Positions 1 through 10,776 of a DNA stretch of 64,000 bases are shown in pieces. The DNA is from Anthonomus grandis grandis. Taxonomy: Eukaryota > Arthropoda > Insecta > Coleoptera > Curculionidae. Made by a program: the position numbers and the translations under genes. Under the pieces are notes generated by a model. That model was not told the origin of the DNA. It saw only the letters and a list, made by a program, of their open reading frames with translations, and made no database searches. The stretch's first letter is position 1. Each line of letters begins with the position of its first letter. The stretch lies in contig NC_065552.1 of NCBI RefSeq assembly GCF_022605725.1, positions 32,747,879 to 32,811,878 of the forward strand, written 5' to 3'.

Positions 1-1413
1 AACAATGTTAGCATCTTCAGGAGAAGATTAAAACTAAATCCTATACTAGCACTGTACAGAAAACATTTTTATTCCAATTAAAAATATTATATTTTTTGTC
101 TTTAACATATGAGTCCTTATAGAAATATCCATTAATATAAAATTTTTGAATAAGTGCGATACATCATTGGTTTAGGAACGTAAGGGTGTTTTAATGACCA
201 AATTGCTCAACTTTGCCTCAATTTAGCCCACCTCGTATCTCTTCTAGTTAACGAGATCCCAATGGTGAGGCTCGAATTTGGGACACCCTTTACATCTAGA
301 GCCCTACCGTCCTATATTGCACCTATTTTGCGCTGAATTTCTAAGGAAAAAAAATTACTTTTAGGTCCTTTTGAAGGGTTTATAGCATAAAAATTAATAT
401 AAAGTGTCTTGTGACCAGGTACATACTTAATTTCAGAGTGTTAAGGGTTAATTCAGAAATTTGTTACTGGCGCCCTTATTGTATTTCAGCTCTGCAATTC
501 TTTAAATGCTTGTCACATTTGTTTTTATAATTAAGAACTTGCACGACTATTCTCTGGCAAGCAGCTAGCCGAGCACTCTTTTTAATCACCTCAATTTTTT
601 TGTTGGTAATAAGTATCATAGATAATAAATATGATAGATAATAAGCATCAAATAATATATTATCGTCAAAAAGTTTTATGAAATATTTAAGTTATTTAAC
701 AAAAAAAAAACAGAAAGTATTTTTAAATCAAACAAACATTTCTTTGTATCAAACCATATAATTTCAATACCGAAATGTAAGTATATAGGCATCTCATTTC
801 ATGTATATATCTAAAAAAGGAGGTTTTAAATACAATCCAAGCAATAAAAAGGGCCCTGCTAGCTGGGAGAAATAACCCACACCCTGTTACCCTGCAATTT
901 AATTTATGTTTGAGCGAGATTAAAACGAACGAAAAAGTAAGGAGGGTGGCACCCTCCCGTATTTCAGGACCAAACGGCGTGTGACTCATCCCAGGCAGCA
1001 AAAGCGGCTCCTGTCAGTCCCCGAGAATTCTCGGCTAATGGACGCAGGCATTGTATTTTGTAACAAAAAGGGAAGTGACAGGAAATTGTTAAATCGGATG
1101 TGCTATTACGTTCGGTGCATTGAATGCGCACCTGATTTAGACAGGCTAATTAGATAAGCTTGTATCGATGTAAAGAACTTTTTTATTGGCAATAATATAT
1201 CATATCAAGTTATTTTATATAAACTACGTCAAGAAAGTATCGCATCATTATAATTTTTTAACTCTATAGAAAAAAAAACATATATATCAATTCAACACAG
1301 TCAACAAACAATAACAATAAAAAGCAAATAAAAAAGTACAAAATAAAAAAATTTTCGTCTATAGATGTTCAAAAAGATTTTCACTTCAATTTCTAAGCAT
1401 AAATGGCATTTCT
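1..1413. other. AT-rich non-coding stretch
   Basis: No credible coding region, RNA gene or complete repeat is visible. The only longer open frame (723-1001, minus) has no recognisable domain and biased composition. The region ends where the transposase relic begins. Confidence 0.6.
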
Positions 1414-1817
1414 TTATATCGTGGATTCCAACACATTATTGAGCATCATTGGTGTTATACTTTTAAAAGCCTCGAACATTAATCTTCGAAGTTCTTCTTC
1501 GATTTCAAAATTGTTTTTGTAAACGTAATTTTCAACATACTTCCAAAAAAAGCAATCTAAGGGAGTAATGTCGGGGGAACGTGCTAGATGGTGTTGTACT
1601 GATATGGCTTCTTGAAGATATTCCCTAACTATTCTAGCATTAGGAAAGTTGAAACCAATGCTTTCGAATTTTTGCAAGAGCTGCATCTAAAGCTTCCCTT
1701 AATTCGTTTTGCAGTAATTTACGGTTACGCTCAGAATTCAAATTATGGTGGTAAATGACAGTGCCAACATTTCTTCTTCTCACAATACCAGCACACATAT
1801 TGAATCCAAAAAGTATA

Positions 1818-4450
1818 GGGGAGAAGGGGGCACTTTTGAACATATTTACTAAAATTCAAGTCCTGAAAAAATCTAAATTCCAATATAAAAGTGAGGCACA
1901 GCTTTTCCAGATGTAGAATATGTTTACTTTAAGCTCGGACTGAAAAAACTATTGAAATTTTAGTGTGTTTTGTTTGACACGCAAATAAACAATAAATGTC
2001 ATACTGTTCAAATGTACCCCGGCTGTGGGGTATATTTGAACAGGCAAAGGGGCACAAATAAACAGTACATATATATTGGAAGTTTTATTGATTTTTATTA
2101 CAAAAAATCTATCGTAAATTAAATTTATTAAATTGCAGCTTAAAGTCCAGTAATGAAGATGTCCTCTCAGTACCTTTTTGATGCGGAACAGGTTATTTCT
2201 TAATTACATCGATATAATAAAATATCCGTCCTTTTTTCCTTAAAAATTTAATGATATATTCATCTTCTTTTTGCCCGATAATTTTTCCTACGTAGTGAAC
2301 CAATGTTTTCTTAGTGCAAAATCGGACTACAACATAATCGTCAATTTGTACATCCGACGACAAATTTGGCGAATCTTCATTGAAAACTCATTTTCAGAAT
2401 CATCTTGTAGGTATATGGCATCATCACATGATGAGTCACTATCTGCCAATATTGCTCTCTTCACTTTTGGCTTCTTGGCTACCGTTTGTACTCTTTTCTT
2501 AGCTTCCCGAGCAACTGCTTTGGCTTCAATGGCATCTTTAATCGGTGTATCTGTAAGAAACAGAGACTTTTTTGTTTTGCGGCGCTTTTTGGAAGTCGAC
2601 CAAATGTCGGGAAATGGTCTGACCACCTCAGGAGATATTACTTCAGGTTCAATTAATAAGGTCGTGGAAGCTGATGCTACAGAAGTGATCGGACCTGCAG
2701 ATAAAGTAGACGGTAGAGAGTCATTGTGTTCCTTTGGTATTTCAGCAACATCATTAGTAGATGCTTTTCCTGCTGCAACAAAGTCACTATCTAAAAAAAT
2801 ATTTCTATTTAACGGCCAGATCCCTTTTTTTTAAACCAGATAATATGTTTTTTGGAGTGAATGATGCTTGAATAGCTATATTTGCCAGCCCAGCCAGGTC
2901 ATGGATTGTTAAGGCTTTTCCGGGATTCGAAATGAAATAATCATGTTGCGCTATTTTTAATTTAGCCTTAAAAGGAGCCATTATTGAAACGTCCATCAGT
3001 GGCTGAAGGCGATGACTACAATGAGGCGGTATAGTGACCACCTCCAAGCCATTTTCTTTTGCAAATTTAATGGCATTTAGCGAGAAGTGGGATTCGTGGT
3101 TGTCCATTATTATTAAAATGTTTTAATTTTGGGTACATTTAGTAAAAGATGTTATATGTTCCAGAACTTTTATAAATAACGTTTTTGTCATCCAACCGCT
3201 AGGAGGATTGTTTATTAGTCCTATGCTTCCAGCTAGAGCACCTGTGAGAAAACTGTCGTGATATCTAGCTCGTGGGAATATAAAAACTAGTGGTAAACTA
3301 TTTCCGTCTGCACTCACGATGGCACACATAGTTACAAGAGTGCCCCTTTCCGCGGAAGTAACTTGGCCCACTTGCTTAGTTCAGCAATAATGTGTGGCGC
3401 ATCTACAACAGTGGTTATACCCGTTTCATCCAAGTTAAAAATTTTATGTGCAGGAAAATTGTATTTTTCGTAACAGCGCACAAGATTATCTTGAAACTCT
3501 GTTAATGCAGTTTGGTTAAATGCCGTAACCACGTGACATGCTCGTATTTTCAGGCCTTCGGAGACTAAGATTTTGATATCGTTTCATAAACCCTTGAGCC
3601 CAATCTAACCCTGCCATTTTGTTAGTATCCCAACTAGGTGGATAATTTATAGACATAGCTTTTGTATAATCAAATGCCAATACCCTCAAACTTTTATACG
3701 ATAAGCCATATTCTATAAGTTCTTGATCATTATTAAACACTTGTCTGAATGTATGCTTAGAGGAAAACACCTGCTCCCTGGGTTGTTTTTTCAAGCGGTA
3801 AAACAAAGCAATATGTTTTACGCCGTAAACTTCTGCAGCTTTCCTTAAAGACATTTCTTTTTCTTTTACAGCCGCTATCGCCTTCTCCATGTCTTCCTCA
3901 ATAAACTCAGTTTCCTTCTTCCTCTTACCTATATTACCGTCTTATTATATTACCTATATTACGGTCTTACCATCGTGATTTGCAAATCTGGAAAAACAAT
4001 GATACTTAGAAACATTTTTTACTACTAATGGGGTACCTTTGAACAATGTTCAACAGTGCCCCATTTTAAAGTTCAAAGACACCCCTTGTGCTTACACTCG
4101 AATTCAACCACGTTTGCTAAAACTATCCTAATCTCAAAAGTCACATATGTTCACAAAACGATCTACATACCTAGTCTAGTTGACGACCTACTGCAGATTA
4201 AATGTACTCTTTATAGTTTAGTGTTGAGCCTAATTTGTTTAAGTAGGAAATATTACAAGAAAAAAGTTGAAAAATAAGGTTTATTCGTATTTGCGATACA
4301 ACAAGTCGTGGAAGCCGCTGCACAATACAGTTGCCTTCTTGCACTAGTTACTTCAACCACGTGCCGTTTATAAACGATTATCGCGCCAGAGGCGGAAAAT
4401 TTGAATGAAGTTCAAATGTGCCTCACGTTCAAACGTGCCCCCTTCTCCCC
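1818..4450 (-). mobile_element. pogo/Tigger-like DNA transposon inserted in the mariner relic
   Basis: The element is 2633 bp long with near-perfect terminal inverted repeats, GGGGAGAAGGGGGCAC then TTTGAAC, at 1818-1841 and 4427-4450. It is flanked by TA at 1816-1817 and 4451-4452, as expected for the Tc1/mariner/pogo superfamily. Related GTTCAAA/GTGCC words recur just inside both ends (about 2007-2055, 4029-4085, 4408-4440). The interior encodes a DDE_1-type transposase on the minus strand. The insertion interrupts the coding sequence of an older mariner-type transposase, so the pogo copy is the younger of the two. Confidence 0.88.
2327..3890 (-). pseudogene. pogo-like transposase, DDE_1 superfamily, frameshifted
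   Basis: The minus-strand frames read in order. First comes a Psq-type helix-turn-helix (EKEMSLRKAAEVYGVKH, about 3840). The first catalytic Asp is in IFNLDETGITTV (about 3430). A central block GNSLPLVFIFPRARY follows, then the second Asp in MDNHESHFSL (about 3105). The third Asp is in HRLQPLMDVSIMAPFK (about 3000), about 36 residues after the second. The C-terminus is a Lys/Ser-rich tail (KKRRKTKKSLF) at 2626-2327. Two frameshifts (near 3520 and 3350) and an in-frame stop at 3123 break the gene, and a further frame change precedes the tail. All three catalytic residues are still visible. Such proteins bind their TIRs and excise and insert the element in the nucleus. Confidence 0.82.
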
Positions 4451-4961
4451 TACGTATACTTCTTACAACAAACGAGGATTTCCTGTGGTCCAGTAATGGT
4501 GATTTCTTCTATTGAAAATACCTTAACATGCTCTCATCAGACCAGATGATCTGGTTAGAAAAATCTTCATTATCTTGATATTTTCTCGTGCACCACTCGA
4601 AAAATTTTCGACACCTCTCTGCATACTAAGTCCTTGACAAAGTGTACTTATACGGATGAAACTTTTTATGTTCTTTCTATTTATGAAATTATGTTCTTTT
4701 TATGTAATTTCTTGTGTTGAAATACCAGGGTTTTTGGTAACAGCTAATAATACGTTAGTCACTTGGTTTTTATCGGGAATGCACGGTCGTTTAAACGTAC
4801 CCTATTCTTTCGGATTGCATTCTAACTTACTGAACGTTCTTCCATTTGGCTGCCGTCTTTCGGGATATTTATTCAAATATATCTGCTCCGCGTTATAACA
4901 ATTTAGATAACTTAATATGGAACAAGCTAGCACACCAAACTTTTCTTCATCCCAAAACATT

Positions 4962-6650
4962 TTTACAAAATAAATTGAAATATGTGAAGTGTACAGTGAA
5001 ATAGTTCATAAGTTAATGTCAAACCTTAGGCATCTCTATGACTCTCCCATTTTGTTTCTATAGTCTAATTTCTTTTAAGGCATCACAAATATTTAATAAT
5101 GCGTAAAAAAGGTCTAAAACCAACCCAACCCAAGGCCCCTAAATTCTTGCCATTTAACCAACTTACGGAGATCTCTGTACTGGCCCACAATATCTTGAGC
5201 ATCTTGTATCTATATTGAGACAAATAAAGCTCTTAAATTTTTGAATACATAGTCCTAAGATGACATTGTTAAAAATGAAATTTTTCAACCGTACGACGTA
5301 CGCTACTGCCTTATAGAAGCAATAAGTACAAAGCACTCGCACAAACATAGCCGTCTCTCAGGGTTACCAACCAATTTAATAATTACTAAAACCGAGAGAG
5401 GAGAACGAGGCCAATACTCGCTGATCACGTGACCACGCAAGAGAGGTCTCTGACGTATGATGGCCTAGCAACAAACAGTTGAATAACATTCGAAGTGTTC
5501 CCGATCTCCGATACCAGGAGAATAGAAAAGCTCATTGGACAAAGTCGAGTCGAATTCCCACTCTCCTGTCATTAAATAGTCAAAGGATGTGGGAGAAAGA
5601 AACAGGCTGCTGACTGGTCCGTTAAATAAAAAGGGAAAGGGCTAACCACGCCTGAGGCTCCGCCTAACTCGATCGATGATTGGTAGCAAAGTGACAGATG
5701 TTTTGAGTTACTGTGGCATTTATGGGTATTTTTTGTTGACGAAATGGCAAATGTCAGCGTGAAATGGTGGTGACCAGGTGTTCCGTCGTCAAAAGGACGT
5801 GTAGTTATGAATGTTGCTAATTTGCATATCTTTTTCGATGTTGCGAATTTAAATGATTTTTATATTTTCTTATTTTGACTTATAATTTGAAGAAGTTTTG
5901 AAAAAAAATAATTTAGTAGGTATGTACTAGGTATGTTTAGTAATAAATGCGACATTATAGCTTAGGTACCTTAACCCAAGTGCAGGAATTTTTTTTTTGC
6001 ATATATTTCGCAATGCGCTTCTCGCTAATTTTATTAGATTATAGAATTACATATCATTTATTTACGTAAAAAGTATTTTTAAGTCGAATCAAGCGAGATC
6101 AAGGCAAATAGAAAGAAAATAACATAAACTATTATAATTCATATCCATTTAGGTTATGCATAATGAACTCTTATTAATAATCGTGTTTTGTCCTCACTAT
6201 TACCAATTAATTTAATATTTAGCATATAGTAAATTAGAACGTTTAGTTCCTATTTTATTGCTTACATAATTAATATATATTAATTTAACTTAAGTATTTC
6301 TTGCACTTAAGGTTTCTTTATTGCTACATTTTTTGATACTTAACTTGATACTTAAATTAAAATACCTACATTTTCTTCTCGACCTGCCTTTGTATTCCAT
6401 TACCTATTTTTAATTCCATTTTATCAATCCTCTCCCGTATTAATTCTTATTCGAAAAGATGCAAACAATATACTTTACCTGTGCGAGAGATATGCAAAGG
6501 CAGATTAATAAAAAAGACCGCCAAAAATGTGTGCGGACAGTACGACTACCACCAGAGAAGCGAATTAGCAGTGCAACTAAACGCTGGTGTATATAATAAA
6601 GCTGCAAAACTTTCTTACGTTCCTTTTGTGCCTTACTGGGTAAGTCGAGT
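4962..6650. other. Non-coding, with a mixed-composition island at 5330-5830
   Basis: No gene is supported. The stretch 5330-5830 is less AT-rich than its surroundings, contains CpGs, and has no ORF, TIR or LINE signature. It could be single-copy regulatory DNA. The remainder is low-complexity AT-rich sequence. Confidence 0.45.
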
Positions 6651-6720
6651 ATACAGGGTGTTTCCTAACTACGGTACGAAACTATACAGGGTGAATCGTT
6701 AGGTCGTTTTATGAAAAAAA
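6651..6720 (+). repeat. Two mariner-like terminal repeat remnants
   Basis: TATACAGGGTGTTTCC (about 6653) and TATACAGGGTGAATCG (about 6693) are typical 5' ends of insect mariner/MITE elements. One may be the left end of the element coding at 7163-8237. No clean partner on the right was found. Confidence 0.45.
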
Positions 6721-7162
6721 GTTCCTATGAACGTATGTCGGGAGTTGCTTTGTTTATGAGATACAGGGCGATGAAGGTTCAAAAAAATAACGGTATTTTA
6801 AAAATACTATAACTATCCTTAAACCGATTTGGTTGAAATTTGGTACAGTTATTTGAAGTTATAAGACGCTTATTTAGCTGTAACTAGATTGAAATTATTA
6901 GGTCCAGTGGCGTGTCAGTGGGCACCACATGCTTATTGTTGAGAAAAAAACAAGGCCAATAATTAATTGTTTTGCAGCTTTCTATTTACTTTTGTATTTA
7001 GGCAACTAAAAATACAACTTTTTCATATCTTATCTTATTATCTTTAGATCTGGCTTTGTTTTCGAAAAAAAAAAAATTAAAGTATCTTTAACTCATTCTA
7101 AAAATTATCCATGGACGACAACATGAAATAAAAACCAATTAATTCGATAAACAATTTCGACC

Positions 7163-8237
7163 TTAAAGTAAATGAGCAAAATGCCCACCTTCTGATGAAA
7201 TACACAACTGCAAACGATTTGTCATTGAGTGTCTGACACGCTCAAAAATACCTGGAGTATCCCTTATGATATTGCAATTGACAATTATCCGATTCCTTAA
7301 GTCATTCACATCTAGAACAGGAGTTTTATAAACAAGAGCCTTCAGATGGCTCCATAAATAGTAATCCAGGGGATTCATATCAGGACTGTGAGCCGGCCAA
7401 TTTTGAGGTCCTGCACGTCCAATCCAGCAATTAGGGTAGATGTTGAGATGCTGACGAGCAAGAACACTGAAATGAGCTGAAGCCCCGTCGTGCATAAACC
7501 ACATGTTGACTCTTACTTGTAGGGGTACTTCTTCTAATAAAGTGGGTAAATGGTGTTGCAAGAAACCCGTGTAGGATTCACCTGTTAATCTTGCCGGTAA
7601 AAAAAATGGGCCAATTAGGTAGTCACCAATAATTCCTATCCAAACGTTTAGCGAAAATTGTTGCTGAAAATGAGTTTCTCTAATAACGTAGGGATTTTCG
7701 TCAGCCCAAAAATGATCATTGTGGAAGTTCATAATAGCATCTCTTGAAAAATTTGCCTCGTCCGTAAATAAACTATTTGGTAGGAAATTATTATTGTGTG
7801 CCATCGTATGAATCAACCACCTGCAAAACATTAATCTTGGATGAAAATCCCGAGGCAGAGCTTGTACATGCTGGATGCAGGAGGTTTCTTTTTAGAACTT
7901 TCCAAGCGGTTTTTGAACTGACTTCAAGCTGCAGTGCAATCTTCCTGATACTATTGGAAGGATCTTCTTCTACCGCTTCAAGTATAGCTTCTTCCAGTTC
8001 AGGCGTTGTTATAGTTTCTGGTCTTCCACCACCCATACTTTTATTAAAACTCCCAGTTTCACATAATCTTGCATGTAGTTTTCTAAATGTTTTTGCACAT
8101 GGAATTACTCTGTTAGGATATCTGTCCTGGTAAATTCTTCGTGCTTCTTCCGCATTTCCATTTGCTAATCCATAAATAAAGTGCATGTCGGCCATTTCAT
8201 GCTTAGTAAAATTATTCATGATGGAGTAATGAATCAC
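7163..8237 (-). pseudogene. DUF4817-type mariner transposase with one frameshift
   Basis: The minus-strand start is at or near 8237. Residues 1-60 match the DUF4817-like N-terminal HTH (FIYGLANGNAEEARRIYQD). A second HTH follows (NSIRKIALQLEVSSKTAWKVL). A single frameshift near 7865 separates this from the catalytic half beginning MFCRWLIHTMAHN. The catalytic motifs are SLFTDEANF, WFMHDGASAHF and PDMNPLDYYLW, with 40 residues between the second and third Asp, so a DDD rather than a DDE triad. The product would end at 7163. No other break is evident, so inactivation is recent compared with the relic at 1414-4961. TIRs could not be paired with confidence. Confidence 0.85.
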
Positions 8238-8679
8238 TGCTAATTGACAGCTGAATTTTACTTATAGCAATTCTATCACTGTCAGCTGGTCTCCAAAGCA
8301 GGTAGGTACAAAGGAGGTACTTGAATGGACTTGCCAATTATTTGTCATAAGAAGCAATGTATTTGTTATTTTGTTGTATTTCAAAAATCTGATAATAAAA
8401 ATCGTAGAAGTTGAATGTTTATTATCATAGTAAATAAGACACAAGAGACTGAGACATGACTCTATTTTGATTTGTTTTTTTTTGCTAACCACAGGAACAG
8501 GTTTTAGCCTGTTTTGTAAGCTCTATTCATTTATAACAGGCCTAAAGTTATGTACAATTTTTTTGTTACAATTTGGTTCACAATATTTCATTTTACAGAG
8601 GTATTTTGTTAGGTGGTCCAATATAGGAACCTTTTCCCTATTCACCAAAATTTTTTCCAATAACTTCTAAACGGGCAAA

Positions 8680-9765
8680 CCTATAAAATTTTTAAGCCAA
8701 AGCTAAATTCAGGTCCGGATGGTGTTCCCAATTATTTTTTGTAAAAAAATGTGTTTGTACTATCTCTTATCCTCTTTTTATTATATTTAAAAGATCTTTG
8801 GATACAGCAGCTTTTCCAACTCTATGGAAACAAAGCTTTGTGGTACCAATATTTAAGTCTGGTGATGTTAGTGAATTAATGAATTATAGAAGTGTGAGTA
8901 TACAGTCTGCTATCTCAAAGCTTTTGGATGGGCTTATTTATGATCAGTTGCATTTTCATTGTAGGGAGTTATTAGTGGGTGAGCAGCATGTGTTCACATC
9001 TGGAAAATTAGTATTAGCAGCAAAACAGTAGTTTCTCTGCTTGATTATGGTTTGATCGCTATATTAAATGAACAAGTGTTTAGCCTCGGAACGGGTTCAG
9101 AACAAGTTTCTTAGATTTTGTCTCTTTAAGGCAAAAATTGAATTCCTGATAATCATATATATATGACCATGCGTTGGAGATGCTAAATCTAAAAACTTTA
9201 AAACAAAGATGTTTGCATTCAGATTTTATTTTTATATTCAAGTTGTTAAATGGTCAAGTAAATTGCCCTGAACTTCTGAAGATAATTTTTTTAATGTGCC
9301 AACTAGAAACCTAAGACATAATTGTTTATTTTCCCTGCCTTTTCATGGCACTAATTATGCATATCACTCTCTAATTGAGAGGACTTTAAGATTTGTTAAA
9401 CTCAGGTCAAGTGAATATTTTGGGCATTACCTTGTCTGAGGTTAGGCATTAAATTAGAGAAATTATTCGAATCTTTTTGTTAATTTTTTTCAATTTTTTT
9501 ACTTTTGATTATGGAGAGTATTTTAATTTTTAATATTTGTGATATTAGCTTTTAGTCATTGTTATTTTTTATATTCATTTATGGGTCGTAGTTAAGTTAT
9601 CAGAGCCAAATCAGTGTTAATGACAATTAAATGGTTAATATGGTTGTTAATTCTGTTAGAATGTAATAGTTTATTATTGTGGTTAGGTTAAATGAATTAT
9701 TGTGTTGTATTATTCTTTTTGTAATGGGGTTGATCCCGTATAATAATAATAAATAAAATTAAAAG
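8680..9765 (+). mobile_element. LINE 3' fragment with an internal deletion
   Basis: A degraded APE-type LINE read on the plus strand. It begins with SGPDGVPNYF (about 8710), followed by the RT motifs TLWKQSFVVPIFKSGD and NYRSVSIQ (8798-9031). The frame stops at 9031 and resumes with C-terminal LINE protein (SLLDYGLIAILNE, then LEMLNLKTLKQRCLHSDF and FKLLNGQVNCPELL up to about 9440). The RT palm with the YADD box is therefore missing. The 3' UTR ends with AATGGGGTTGATCCCGT followed by a TAATAATAATAAATAAAA tail at about 9741-9760. The same 3' end recurs on the minus strand at 59792-60055. Confidence 0.75.
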
Positions 9766-10576
9766 TTCTTCTTGATAAAAATTATTGATTGCAGATTTTA
9801 GTGCTCTTTAAATTACTCTAATACATTTTTTCTCTAAAATAATTAGAAGAGCCAATATTTCACCCTATTAAAAAATATATGGAATTTCCTATGTCCCGCG
9901 TGGCGGTGCAACACCCTGTATGTTAAATTATTTTTCTCATTTATTTTGTATAAATGTGGTTTATATTTTATTTTAATGTAAAAATGTTTATACAAAAAAG
10001 ACCCACCGATAAATAAATAATAGTAATATTCGATTTGTATTTTTTTCAGTAGCAATATTGGCGCCCAACTGCAGCAATGAAAACTATAACGACGCAACTT
10101 TTTAAAATTTTTCTAGAACATAAACACTTAAATAAACCATAATTACTCGCAATAACATAAAAAACAAACATTAAAACAAGATAAATTACGTTTCTACTCT
10201 GTATATCAAATGGGCCATGACAAACGGCGTAGCGAGTAGAAACTTCGCCTGGTGAACATGAAAGCTGCTTCCAACAACGACGACGTTAAGCTCGATAGGA
10301 CGCGAGGCGAGACGCTTTTGCCTGCTTAAAACCGGCTGCATTAAAAAAGCATTAAAGCTCCAACTTCGGCAAAGCTCGGGTCACATCGACCGCTACGCAA
10401 TGCGGTCGCTTTGGAAATTTCCGCCGTCGTTTCTGAATTTAATTTTGGTTTTGACGATAGGACTGGCTCGAATTTACCGAGAAAATAACAGGATGTTTTA
10501 ATATTATGTTATTATCATTTTAGTTTTGTTGTGTTTATTAATGTGGCTACTGTTGAATTTTAATTTTTTGAGGGTA
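9766..10576. other. Non-coding, with TIR remnant and mixed-composition island
   Basis: ACACCCTGTATG near 9909 is a right-end remnant of a mariner-like or MITE element. The stretch 10190-10470 has many CpGs in an AT-rich setting and no ORF or repeat hallmark. It may be regulatory, but nothing in the sequence proves it. Confidence 0.4.
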
Positions 10577-10640
10577 TACAGGGTGTTTACTAAACATGCG
10601 GCTAAGGGATTATTCCTTGGACTATTCTAAGGATATTTTG
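10577..10640 (+). repeat. Mariner/MITE-like terminal repeat remnant
   Basis: TATACAGGGTGTTTACTAAA begins at about 10576 and resembles the end at 6653. No partner end is apparent before the hAT relic. Confidence 0.4.
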
Positions 10641-10776
10641 TCCTTTTATGGTTTTTGAAAGGACGTTTTGTTTCGAAGATACGGGGCGAAAAAGAATTTT
10701 GATATGATCAGTGCGAGATTAAGGAAGTGCAACTGTTACCTTCACAATAATTTATTTAAAAAAAATATTATGAAGC

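Larger units (their letters stand above)
1414..4961 (-). pseudogene. Broken mariner-type transposase (DUF4817 class), split by a pogo element
   Basis: This is a cut-and-paste DNA transposase relic read on the minus strand. The likely start is the ATG at 4959-4961. The N-terminal helix-turn-helix region is recognisable (NAEQIYLNKYPERRQP, then a GTFKRP segment). It is followed by the line RCRKFFEWCTRK and the first catalytic motif IIWSDES near 4530. The reading frame is cut by a 2.6-kb pogo-like element at 1818-4450 and resumes as FGFNMCAGIVRRR at about 1815. The C-terminal part (RSPDITPLDCFFW) is in a different frame. Several stops and frameshifts are present, and the segment that should hold the second catalytic Asp (a WFQQDGAPAH-like motif) is deleted. 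The element is dead. The architecture matches 7163-8237 and 54426-55451, so the family call is secure although the exact subfamily is not. Confidence 0.8.

Noticed and set aside
723..1001. 92-codon minus-strand ORF
   Set aside because: No recognisable domain, no neighbours and no splice signals to support it.
2271..2834. 187-codon plus-strand ORF
   Set aside because: It is antisense to the C-terminal part of the pogo transposase and has no domain of its own.
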